In this document: positions 1 to 7,299 of the stretch, piece after piece
Position numbering within the stretch: position 1 is the stretch's first letter
Layout: each line of letters starts with the position of its first letter
Assembly (NCBI GenBank): GCA_038078755.1
Contig: JBBTSQ010000018.1
Location: 1-49,433 of the forward strand
Reading direction: 5' to 3'
Source: JBBTSQ01 sp038078755
GTDB taxonomy: Bacteria; Patescibacteriota; Minisyncoccia; Phycocordibacterales; JBAYGS01
Length of the DNA stretch: 49,433 bases
Made by a program: the position numbers and the translations under genes
The notes under the pieces: generated by a model
Database searches by the model: none
What the model was told of the DNA's origin: nothing
What the model saw: only the letters and a program-made list of their open reading frames with translations

Positions 1-703
1 CTATATTGCGATACAAAGTGTTAAGGTCAATATAGGTGTCATTGTCTAAATCAATGATCACTCTGTATGATCCGTGTTCTACACAAAAACACTCAAAAGT
101 CGCGGAATGTTCACTGTGTTGAATCAGCTTTGTGTGTATTGCATCACGCTCAGAATAATGACATTTGGAACATGGTATACGCACTTGTAAAAACCCCGAT
201 GATGGAGCTGTACACCAGCGAATTGTATCTGCATGGGTTAGGGTCTTTAAAAAGTGTCTACGAAAATCTTGCGTCGCTTGTTTATCACTGTAAATCTCTA
301 CCGCATAAGAAACCCCTGTGGATTTTTTAAGTCCCTCAAAGTAAGAGGAGTAATACGCACCAATCAGCCCTTTGACTTTATTGCTACCGATTGCATGATG
401 GTAGGTACGATGAAAAATACGCCCATCAGAATCCTCTTTCGAATCATAAGAAATATTGTCGTGTATTCCCATTACGATATCTACAGGAAGATGAAACTTG
501 TCTCGAATTTTACGCGCTATCACGAATGAAAGCGCTTGAATCAAATATGTCCCGATATGCGGTGCTCCGTTTATATTCGTACCGACATAAAATGAAATTC
601 TTTTCGGTCTGTTAATTTTAAGTCGAGGTTGAATTACATCGATTACATCTTTGAGGTACTTTGCCAGTACTGTATTTGGTGAGTGAATTAAGTTATTTGT
701 CAT
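1..703 (-). CDS. Class I aminoacyl-tRNA synthetase-like protein (partial, runs off the left edge)
   Basis: The frame reads without a stop from an ATG at 701-703 to base 1, giving 234 residues; the C-terminus is outside the window. Residues 40-52 (V-G-T-N-I-N-G-A-P-H-I-G-T) match the HIGH signature of class I aminoacyl-tRNA synthetases and related HUP nucleotidyl transferases. A CSKC pair at 178-181 followed by CFC near 205-207 looks like a zinc knuckle. The arrangement recalls class I LysRS or MetRS, but I cannot assign an amino acid and the KMSKS region is not visible. The start overlaps the stop of the upstream kinase-like gene in an ATGA arrangement, so the two are probably translationally coupled. 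As the last visible gene of a peptidase-phosphatase-kinase operon it is more likely an accessory paralog than the housekeeping enzyme (inference). Confidence 0.72.
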   Translation of the reverse strand, partial: MTNNLIHSPNTVLAKYLKDVIDVIQPRLKINRPKRISFYVGTNINGAPHIGTYLIQALSFVIARKIRDKFHLPVDIVMGIHDNISYDSKEDSDGRIFHRTYHHAIGSNKVKGLIGAYYSSYFEGLKKSTGVSYAVEIYSDKQATQDFRRHFLKTLTHADTIRWCTAPSSGFLQVRIPCSKCHYSERDAIHTKLIQHSEHSATFECFCVEHGSYRVIIDLDNDTYIDLNTLYRNI

Positions 704-1743
704 AATTGATAATTATAACAGAAATGATCTATTCGAGCCTTAACTTTCCTTTGTTGTAATATCTCAATAGCTGGTTTTAGATCAGAAAAAGAATAATCAT
801 CTTTAAAAACAGCGAGAACAATCGACCACAGCCATATTATCTCGGTAACGGTACCAAGCAGTTTTTTCTCCGTGTCAGAAAGTTTGAAATCTGAAATACA
901 TCTTTCTAAGATAGATTTGAATAAAACTGTTTCCGGATTTATTTGAATAGGAAGTTTAAGGTTGGTTGTCGGAGCAATATAATTTAAAAGTGTTGCAGAT
1001 ACCAAAAACTCAGCTATGTCGTGAATGCGAGGCAGGACTTTTACATTATCAAAATCATTGATAGCAACAACGACAGATTCGTCCAGAATCAAGTTAAAGA
1101 GAATAAAATCACTATGTGCCATAGTATATTTTTCTTTTGCGAATGCTGCATACTCAGAACACAAATTTTTGTATAATGAGATTATTTCTTGAAAAATCAA
1201 ATTATCATTCTCGGTTTCTATTTTTTTCTGAAGATCAATAATGCCGGATGCAACATCTGGGGATTCATGGCGGGTCAATTCTTCTTGCCTCGAATCTTTG
1301 TATATATCTAAATAGTCGGTACCAATTTTTTGAAAAGCATTTAGACCGTCAATCATTGCACTGATGTCTTTTAATGAACCGTTGTAATGTCGGCCTCTTT
1401 TATAATCGGCGAGGAAATAATATCTTCCACTCCAATGTATATAATAATCTTTGGTTCTCGTACTTAATATCTTTGGTACTATTTCCATTTGGGAACTAAC
1501 ATAATCTTGAAAATGAACTGATCTTTTTAGGGCTAACTCATTACTGCAATACTGCGGTTTTTCTTTTAAGAAAAAATCACCTTTTGATGTATGTAAAATT
1601 AATTTTTTTGAGGTGAAAGAGACTATCTCTGGTAAAGACGTATCCTTGATGTCGAGATCATAATTCTGCTCAATCTTTTCTCTGAAACCTCTAAAATCCG
1701 GTGAATCTAAGAAAAGTAAGTCATGTGAGTTTAAATTTGCCAT
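700..1743 (-). CDS. Aminoglycoside phosphotransferase-like (APH/choline kinase fold) kinase
   Basis: 347 residues. The catalytic loop H210-S-D212-F-I-L-F-N217 and the metal-binding D230-F-D232 are the Brenner and DFD-type motifs of the APH/choline-kinase/CotS superfamily (PF01636), and a lysine at about residue 60 sits where the ATP-binding beta3 lysine is expected. The family phosphorylates hydroxyl groups of small molecules such as aminoglycosides, choline, homoserine or sugars; the substrate here cannot be read from sequence. The gene ends in a 4-bp overlap with the aaRS-like gene and begins 41 bp after the phosphatase gene, so the three are probably one transcript. Function is inferred from fold and motifs only. 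Confidence 0.75.
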   Translation of the reverse strand: MANLNSHDLLFLDSPDFRGFREKIEQNYDLDIKDTSLPEIVSFTSKKLILHTSKGDFFLKEKPQYCSNELALKRSVHFQDYVSSQMEIVPKILSTRTKDYYIHWSGRYYFLADYKRGRHYNGSLKDISAMIDGLNAFQKIGTDYLDIYKDSRQEELTRHESPDVASGIIDLQKKIETENDNLIFQEIISLYKNLCSEYAAFAKEKYTMAHSDFILFNLILDESVVVAINDFDNVKVLPRIHDIAEFLVSATLLNYIAPTTNLKLPIQINPETVLFKSILERCISDFKLSDTEKKLLGTVTEIIWLWSIVLAVFKDDYSFSDLKPAIEILQQRKVKARIDHFCYNYQL

Positions 1744-1784
1744 ATATTAAGTAATTTTGATTGACATATTTTATTTTCAAAAAT

Positions 1785-2438
1785 TTATCCTAAATGTGCA
1801 TGGTCATTATAAATCCATAGGTGCCATCTATATTTTCCTTCAGGTTCTTTGCGGTATTTTAGGACTGTTAGTCCCGTGTTCTCTGTTGTCGTTGTCTTGT
1901 GAATATGCGAAAATGTTTTATCAGAGAGTAAATACCCCAGTAGTACCCGTGCAACAATAGTTCGTAGAAAATATCCGTGCGTAACGACAACCAAAGATTG
2001 CTCGGTTCTATTGCGCAGAAAATCAAGAGCTTTATCTGCTCGGGCGGTAATATCATCAAAATTTTCACCATCTTTCACCCGCATTCGCGGAGTATGCAAA
2101 CTTTTTTCCCATTTTTTACAAAGAGTAACAGCTTTTTCGTCAGTATAAGGCTTGCTGTTCATATATTTTGGTTTAACTCGTTCTATGAATAGCTCGGAAT
2201 ACTCGACTTCTCTATCGGTGACTTCAGCAATAGCTTTTGCTGTTTGCTTTGCTCGCTTAAGAGGACTAGTAATCAATGTTTGAAAATTGAGCTTAGAAAT
2301 CCTTTTAGCAATACTTTTTGCTTGCAGTTTCCCTTTTTTGCTAAGTGGAGAGTCTGGCGACTGAAACACAGGTTTAACATTATCCTCACTTTGTCCATGT
2401 CGCACAAAATATATGGTTTTTTCTGTTTTATTAACCAT
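1785..2438 (-). CDS. Histidine phosphatase (phosphoglycerate mutase-like) family protein
   Basis: 217 residues. The N-terminal R13-H14-G15 motif is the phospho-acceptor signature of the histidine phosphatase superfamily (PF00300). R62 in the SPLKRAKQTA segment and H154 in VVVTHGYF supply the other conserved pocket residues. It probably removes a phosphate from a small molecule in the cytoplasm, and there is no signal peptide. It starts 5 bp after the stop of the S66 peptidase gene, which implies cotranscription, and lies upstream of a kinase-like and an aaRS-like gene. The substrate is unknown; true mutase activity is unlikely to be separable from phosphatase activity by sequence alone. Confidence 0.85.
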   Translation of the reverse strand: MVNKTEKTIYFVRHGQSEDNVKPVFQSPDSPLSKKGKLQAKSIAKRISKLNFQTLITSPLKRAKQTAKAIAEVTDREVEYSELFIERVKPKYMNSKPYTDEKAVTLCKKWEKSLHTPRMRVKDGENFDDITARADKALDFLRNRTEQSLVVVTHGYFLRTIVARVLLGYLLSDKTFSHIHKTTTTENTGLTVLKYRKEPEGKYRWHLWIYNDHAHLG

Positions 2439-2443
2439 AATAA

Positions 2444-3481
2444 TTATTTTAGCCAGGGTTCTACTAATTTTATTTTTTTATTTTTACAATCGATCTCTGC
2501 TTTCACGCCAAGGGGTAGGACCACTTGCGGGTCAGTATGCCCGATGTCAAAATTAGCGACTATAGGTAAATCTGGTTTACCAAATTCTTTTGAAATAATG
2601 GAGATTATTTTCTCCTCCAACTCTTTCTTTTCCTCGTCCGAATAATCTCGAGCGCGAGAGAAAATGAAACCACTTATTTGGCCGAATACATTGAGCATCC
2701 CGTAATTTCTCAATACATGGTCAATGTATTGGATTGAAGGTTTTTCCTCTGAAGTTTCGAGAAAAAATATTTTGCCTTTCCAAAAGTCTCGAGGGGGCCA
2801 AAAATCAGTTCCCTTCATCATTTCCAAAACTTCTATACAACCGCCAAACAGCTCACCTTGAACCTTGCCATTACCCTGTAACCAATGCCATCCGTTATTC
2901 GGCTTTAATGTATTAACCTTTCCGATATTTTCGTTATTTGCCCAATCGGGATAACCATCGCAGTATTCTTGATACGATTTGTAATCATAGCTTTCTTTTG
3001 GCTCAAAAAGCATTTCTCTCACATGACTTTTAAAACTTTTTGGTAAACTACCCATCTGCGAAAACCCAGCCATTATTGAAGGTCCATAAAAAGTTATAAG
3101 TCCTTGCAGATTTGCAAATATATGAAGTGTAGAAGTGTCAGAATAACCCATCAAGATTTTTGGATTTTCTGCGATAACTTTTTTATCTAGAAAAGGCAAA
3201 ATCCGAATTGAATCATCACCGCCAATTGAAGTGAAAATCGCCTGAACTTCAGAGTCAGCAAAAGCATCATTGATGTCACTTGCTCTGATTTGCGGGTTTG
3301 CTCGCGTAAAAGCTGCTTCCATTCTTGCGGTTGGAAACTCCTTGATTTTCAAACCCCATTCTTCCAAGACATTAAGGCCGTTTTTGTAGATATGCGGAAA
3401 CACACTTGGTCCTCCCCAAGATGGGGATACTATCGCCACAGTATCGCCCCGCTTCAATTTTTGTGGTTTTCTGTAAATCAT
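2444..3481 (-). CDS. Peptidase S66 family: LD-carboxypeptidase / microcin C7 self-immunity MccF-like
   Basis: 345 residues, the usual length for S66. The nucleophile lies in G-Y-S114-D-T-S, the catalytic glutamate in F-L-E242 and the histidine in G-H315-T-D-P, giving the Ser-Glu-His triad of LdcA/MccF. LdcA trims tetrapeptides in murein recycling, while MccF cleaves aminoacyl-nucleotide antibiotics of the microcin C type. The sequence has features of the MccF branch (SIGGDDS, FLETSEE) and no signal peptide, so it acts in the cytoplasm. It heads the operon whose later members include an aaRS-like protein. That neighbourhood favours an aminoacyl-adenylate-related role over peptidoglycan recycling, but this is inference. 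Confidence 0.85.
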   Translation of the reverse strand: MIYRKPQKLKRGDTVAIVSPSWGGPSVFPHIYKNGLNVLEEWGLKIKEFPTARMEAAFTRANPQIRASDINDAFADSEVQAIFTSIGGDDSIRILPFLDKKVIAENPKILMGYSDTSTLHIFANLQGLITFYGPSIMAGFSQMGSLPKSFKSHVREMLFEPKESYDYKSYQEYCDGYPDWANNENIGKVNTLKPNNGWHWLQGNGKVQGELFGGCIEVLEMMKGTDFWPPRDFWKGKIFFLETSEEKPSIQYIDHVLRNYGMLNVFGQISGFIFSRARDYSDEEKKELEEKIISIISKEFGKPDLPIVANFDIGHTDPQVVLPLGVKAEIDCKNKKIKLVEPWLK

Positions 3482-3686
3482 GGTTATCTTAAAAGTTCAG
3501 TAATAAAAACATCCTTTTTTAGCTTCCGGCATATTATGCTAAATCCGACCTCATATTAGTCATAATAACAAAATAAAAACGGGACGGAAAGTTTAATCAG
3601 ATTGGCAGTGATCAATTATGAAACTATTACTCTTTTACATAAATCATACAAAATGCTATTTTGATAATAAAAGAGAGACCATTTCC

Positions 3687-4178
3687 ATGGACAAATCACA
3701 AATTAATCAAAAACTTGGTGGGATATTGGAAAAAGATCAGAAAATGATCCGGCAATTTCGAGCTGGCAAAATTACTCGTGAGGAGATTGTTGCTAATAAT
3801 GAGGAAAATTTAAGGTACATAAAAACGGTTTTGACTCAAATTACATTTCCTTTCTTGGATTCGTTTTCATTGGAAGCCTATCAAGCTACAGTACTGGTAA
3901 CTCTGCACTCGGGAGATATTCCATTGATGCAAAATGTGGTGGATGTTCTCTCCAAAGCTGATTCAAAACAAGTGGTTAAAAAGGATATTGCATACCTCAT
4001 TGATAAAATGCGTGTGTTACAAAACCAACCGCAATTATATGGAACTCAATTTAAGAAGTCAGAGACTGGTAAGATTGTTTTCTTTGAAATAGAAGATATT
4101 GAAAATATAGACAAGAGACGGAGTGAAATTAATATGGAGACTTTTGAGGAATACAAAAAGAAAATTAAAAACTACTGA
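3687..4178 (+). CDS. DUF6624-like protein of unknown function
   Basis: 163 residues from the ATG at 3687, chosen because an AGAGAG ribosome-binding-like stretch precedes it at about 3671-3678; an in-frame ATG lies 69 bases further upstream without such support. The C-terminal half carries 'AYLIDKMRVLQNQPQLYGTQ', the pattern I associate with DUF6624 (a histidine-aspartate region followed by Q-x-Y-G-T-Q). The protein is predominantly helical and cytoplasmic with no membrane segment. It converges on the alpha/beta hydrolase gene and overlaps its 3' end by 7 bp. No biochemical role is known to me. Confidence 0.75.
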   Translation: MDKSQINQKLGGILEKDQKMIRQFRAGKITREEIVANNEENLRYIKTVLTQITFPFLDSFSLEAYQATVLVTLHSGDIPLMQNVVDVLSKADSKQVVKKDIAYLIDKMRVLQNQPQLYGTQFKKSETGKIVFFEIEDIENIDKRRSEINMETFEEYKKKIKNY

Positions 4179-4768
4179 ACACAAACCCATCTTAATATAG
4201 ACCGAAGTTGCTTAAGATAATGTACATTCCCAATATTGTGATTGGCGTGTAGGATAACAAAAAGCTCTTTGGTACCTTTCCATAAATCAAGCGACCTCTG
4301 TGCGCGACTGATACACATTGCTCCCTCTTTTGACCCGACGAGGAATACCACCGGTTGCTCAGTGGGTATAGGAAAAGACTCTTTCATAAGACTCTGTGCA
4401 AATCGATCGCCTCGAAAGTATTTTCTAGTTTCTTTGGCTTCTTTCTCTGGCCACAACGACATATCTTCCTTAAAATAAGGCGAAATCGAGCAGAAAATAG
4501 CCTTTTTAAAACTCACTTTTTTCAAAAGCAACGCTAAAATACAGGCACCAAAAGAGAAGCCGAGAATTGTTGATTGCTCGGTGCTTCCATAATGCTTAAT
4601 TTGTTTTTCAGTGACTCGTACACATTCTTGAATTGATTTATTTCCTTCCCAGTCAACTGAGATAACCACTGGAGTATAGTCCAGCTTTTTCGCAAGTGAT
4701 TTTATTTTTTGGTACTTTCGCATTTTCTCAGTCTCTCCGTGTCCTGGGATAATATATAGATATTTCAT
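4172..4768 (-). CDS. Small alpha/beta-hydrolase-fold protein
   Basis: 198 residues. The sequence opens with a strand and an oxyanion-type loop (YIIPGHGE), has the nucleophile elbow G70-F-S72-F-G, and ends with a histidine-containing segment (HANHNIG) where the catalytic His would lie; an acidic residue precedes it in the VGSKEG loop. There is no lid domain or signal peptide. It follows the Nudix gene by 1 bp, so it is the third gene of a plsC-nudix-hydrolase operon. The substrate is unknown; a lipid or nucleotide ester is only a guess from its neighbours. Confidence 0.7.
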   Translation of the reverse strand: MKYLYIIPGHGETEKMRKYQKIKSLAKKLDYTPVVISVDWEGNKSIQECVRVTEKQIKHYGSTEQSTILGFSFGACILALLLKKVSFKKAIFCSISPYFKEDMSLWPEKEAKETRKYFRGDRFAQSLMKESFPIPTEQPVVFLVGSKEGAMCISRAQRSLDLWKGTKELFVILHANHNIGNVHYLKQLRSILRWVCVQ

Positions 4769-4769
4769 A

Positions 4770-5273
4770 TTATTTAGTGTATTTCTTTTTCAACTCAAGA
4801 GCTCGTTCCATAAGTCGTGAGCCAATACTACCCCAATCAAAATATTTCTTGTAATCAGCGGGGTCGATAAGCTTTATTTCGGTAATATCATCATCAGGAT
4901 CAGCCACAAAATCACCAATCGGCTCGACGATACAAAAAGAGCGGACCTGGCGCACGATGCGATTTGGCTCATAGACGTCCTGATAGCCTATCAGCTCCTG
5001 GTGCAACACTTTCATATTGGTCTCTTCAGCTACTTCCCGGACTACCGCTTGCTCATATGTTTCGCCCGGCTCAATCCCCCCACCCGGTGGCACCCAATAT
5101 TTTTTATTTTCTGCATAGACAATTACCAATTTGTCGCCACAAAAACAAAAGGCATGCACACTGGTCAATATTTTTCCTTCAAGATTCAGAAGAGGGTCTG
5201 CCTCGCAATAGACAACATTCACCTCACCCGAGAGACGAGTGTGTATTCTTTGCTTGATTTCAAATGGAGACAT
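4770..5273 (-). CDS. Nudix hydrolase
   Basis: 167 residues. A complete Nudix box (G-x5-E-x7-R-E-x2-E-E) spans about residues 65-87: G-G-I-E-P-G-E71, then R79-E80-V-A-E83-E84. The family hydrolyses nucleoside diphosphates linked to another moiety, for example oxidised dNTPs, NDP-sugars or ADP-ribose, using divalent metal held by the box glutamates. A specific substrate cannot be read here. It starts 3 bp after the PlsC stop and is followed after 1 bp by the hydrolase gene, consistent with a single mRNA. Confidence 0.88.
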   Translation of the reverse strand: MSPFEIKQRIHTRLSGEVNVVYCEADPLLNLEGKILTSVHAFCFCGDKLVIVYAENKKYWVPPGGGIEPGETYEQAVVREVAEETNMKVLHQELIGYQDVYEPNRIVRQVRSFCIVEPIGDFVADPDDDITEIKLIDPADYKKYFDWGSIGSRLMERALELKKKYTK

Positions 5274-5276
5274 AGA

Positions 5277-6005
5277 CTAGTTGTGACACTCCAATACCTC
5301 AGAAACTTTTTGCATGACAAAAGCAGCGCCGGATTTGTAGTCGTCTACGGTGGGGTGTGGCTGTGGGACAGTGGTTAGGTGTTCGAGCGGGACGCCAAAA
5401 TGAATGGTTACTTTTCGACGGAAAAGCAGTAAATCAATAGCGCGGAGGTTGACCAATCCGCAGATAGCTACGGGGACAATTGGTGCATGTGTCGCATGGG
5501 TGAGGTAGGCTACACCGCCATGAATTCTACCCAGAGTCCCATCTTTTGTCCGTTCGCCTTCTGGGAAAATACAAAGTGTGCCACCACCTTTTACAATTGC
5601 AATGTGATTTTGCAGTGAAAAGGCATAATCACGGTGACCAGAATAGACCGGGTATGCACCAAGTATATTAAAGAGATGTCCACCGTAGAGAATTTTGCGC
5701 CAGCCAGAGTCGGTATAAAACTTCTTTTCCATTGCCACATAGTACATGGGTGATGACCTCCACAAGAAAGGTAATGCTACTCGAACCAACGGCCCATCCC
5801 ATTCACTCGAATGATTGGCAGCAAAGATGATTCCTCGCGAAGTGTCCAAGTTTTGAAGATTTTCTAGACCAGTAAATTTGATTCGGCCAAATATTTTGAA
5901 TAATACCAATGAGAATAGGTAAATCACCGACTGGAAGATGATCGGCAACACACGGTGAATATTGTGGATTTTGTGGATCTCTTTGGGGTTGTATTCGGCA
6001 GACAT
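5277..6005 (-). CDS. plsC: 1-acyl-sn-glycerol-3-phosphate acyltransferase (PlsC family)
   Basis: 242 residues from ATG 6005. An in-frame ATG further upstream is rejected because the extra 24 codons run through a low-complexity AAGTATA-type repeat. The H65-x4-D70 catalytic motif (NHSSEWD) and the FPEGERT substrate-binding motif at 147-153 define the PlsC acyltransferase family. It would add the second acyl chain to lysophosphatidic acid at the inner face of the membrane. Hydrophobic residues around 20-40 fit a membrane anchor. It is first in an operon with a Nudix hydrolase and an alpha/beta hydrolase. Confidence 0.85.
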   Translation of the reverse strand: MSAEYNPKEIHKIHNIHRVLPIIFQSVIYLFSLVLFKIFGRIKFTGLENLQNLDTSRGIIFAANHSSEWDGPLVRVALPFLWRSSPMYYVAMEKKFYTDSGWRKILYGGHLFNILGAYPVYSGHRDYAFSLQNHIAIVKGGGTLCIFPEGERTKDGTLGRIHGGVAYLTHATHAPIVPVAICGLVNLRAIDLLLFRRKVTIHFGVPLEHLTTVPQPHPTVDDYKSGAAFVMQKVSEVLECHN

Positions 6006-6006
6006 A

Positions 6007-6147
6007 AAGGGAAGTATAACGTAAAAAGTATGAAGTATAAAGGGTCTTATTCCTCCTTTTGGAAAAGGGAGAATCAAAGAGGCGAAGGCTAAAGCCTTCG
6101 TCTCTTTTCCCCGCTTTATACGTTTTACTTAATACTTTATACCTCTC
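6007..6147. repeat. AAGTATAA-type low-complexity repeat flanking the dnaJ terminator
   Basis: Between plsC and dnaJ are degenerate units of AAGTATAA, one cluster at about 6008-6042 and one in the opposite orientation at about 6117-6146. Similar runs occur at 23367-23419 and 38503-38547, always in intergenic DNA. Between the two clusters are a CTCCTTTTGGAAAAGGGAG-like segment and the dnaJ terminator. Confidence 0.6.
6076..6108 (-). terminator. Probable terminator of dnaKJ
   Basis: A GC-containing hairpin (AAAGAG-CGAAGGC, loop TAAA, then GCCTTCG-CTCTTT) lies 45 bp downstream of the dnaJ stop. On the minus strand it is followed by a T-rich stretch. It also marks why the long N-terminal extension of plsC is implausible. 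Confidence 0.6.
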
Positions 6148-6152
6148 TTCCC

Positions 6153-7238
6153 CTAAATTCCCTCCTTCTTCAGCTCCTCAACCGCCTTTTTTGCTGTTTT
6201 AGACAGTTTTCGGGGTATTTCGATCACTACTCGCATCAGCAAATCCCCCCGCCTGCCACGTTCGTTTGGCACGCCACGCCCCTTTACCCGAAGCACCTCC
6301 CCGTAAGCAACACCCTCAGGAATCTTGAGTAGAATCTCACCATCAAGCGTTTGAAGTGCGTACTCAGTGCCGAGTAATGCATCACTCAACTTTACCTTCA
6401 AATCCCCTACCAAATTTACACCTTCTTTTCTAAAGAGTGGGTGTGCTTGCACATGAATTTTGATATACAAATCTCCCGTTTGGCCAGAAGCTACCGCTTC
6501 GCCTCGAGAAGTCACTCGCAAAGTCTCACCAGATTCGATGCCCGCAGGAATACTGACCGTGATCTGATCTTGTTTCTGTCGAATCCCAGCCCCGCGACAA
6601 TCGGAACATTTTTCTTTCGGCATCTTGCCTTTACCATTGCACTCTGGGCAAGTGCGAGTGGTAGCGAAAGTACCCATCAGTGACCGCACAGCTTCTTGTA
6701 CTTTTCCTTGTCCACCACAGGTCCCGCAGGTCTTCATCTCAGTTCCCGCCTTTGCTCCAGAACCGTGACAAGAGTCACAGGTGCTATTTTTATTCAAATT
6801 GATCGCTCGTTCAACACCAAACACTGAATCCTTAAATGAAATCTCAATATCAACGGAAATATCTCGCCCACGTTTTGTGCGCTCCTGTCGCCCACCAAAG
6901 AAATCTCCGAAAATATCGCCGATATCAAATTCAAATCCCTGCCCACCCTGTTGGAAGCCAGAAAAATCAAAACCGCCAAATCCCCCACCTCCAAATGGAT
7001 TACCTCCACCCGCATTGCCCCCGCCGGTCGGTCCAGCTGAGCCAAAACGGTCGTACTGAGCGCGTTTGGTGTCGTCCGAGAGTACTGAGTAGGCCTCGTT
7101 GGCCTCTTTAAACTTAGCCTCATTACCACCTTTTTTGTCAGGGTGGTGTTCGTGGGCGAGCTTTCGAAACGCCTGCTTAATCTCGTCTTTGTTGGCGCTT
7201 TTATTGACTCCGAGAATATTGTAATAGTCTTTGGACAT
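6153..7238 (-). CDS. dnaJ: Chaperone protein DnaJ
   Basis: 361 residues. The J domain carries H32-P33-D34 and is followed by a glycine/phenylalanine-rich linker (about 72-110). Four CxxCxGxG zinc-binding repeats (CDSCHGSG, CGTCGGQG, CPECNGKG, CSDCRGAG) lie around 153-220, then the C-terminal substrate-binding domains. It stimulates the ATPase of DnaK and delivers unfolded clients. The gene lies 61 bp downstream of dnaK in the same orientation, so they form a dnaK-dnaJ unit. It is a canonical type I DnaJ with nothing missing. Confidence 0.96.
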   Translation of the reverse strand: MSKDYYNILGVNKSANKDEIKQAFRKLAHEHHPDKKGGNEAKFKEANEAYSVLSDDTKRAQYDRFGSAGPTGGGNAGGGNPFGGGGFGGFDFSGFQQGGQGFEFDIGDIFGDFFGGRQERTKRGRDISVDIEISFKDSVFGVERAINLNKNSTCDSCHGSGAKAGTEMKTCGTCGGQGKVQEAVRSLMGTFATTRTCPECNGKGKMPKEKCSDCRGAGIRQKQDQITVSIPAGIESGETLRVTSRGEAVASGQTGDLYIKIHVQAHPLFRKEGVNLVGDLKVKLSDALLGTEYALQTLDGEILLKIPEGVAYGEVLRVKGRGVPNERGRRGDLLMRVVIEIPRKLSKTAKKAVEELKKEGI

Positions 7239-7299
7239 ATATGTATGACACCATGATAAGCCCCAGCATATGCCGGAGCCTACATAGCGTCATTGATAG

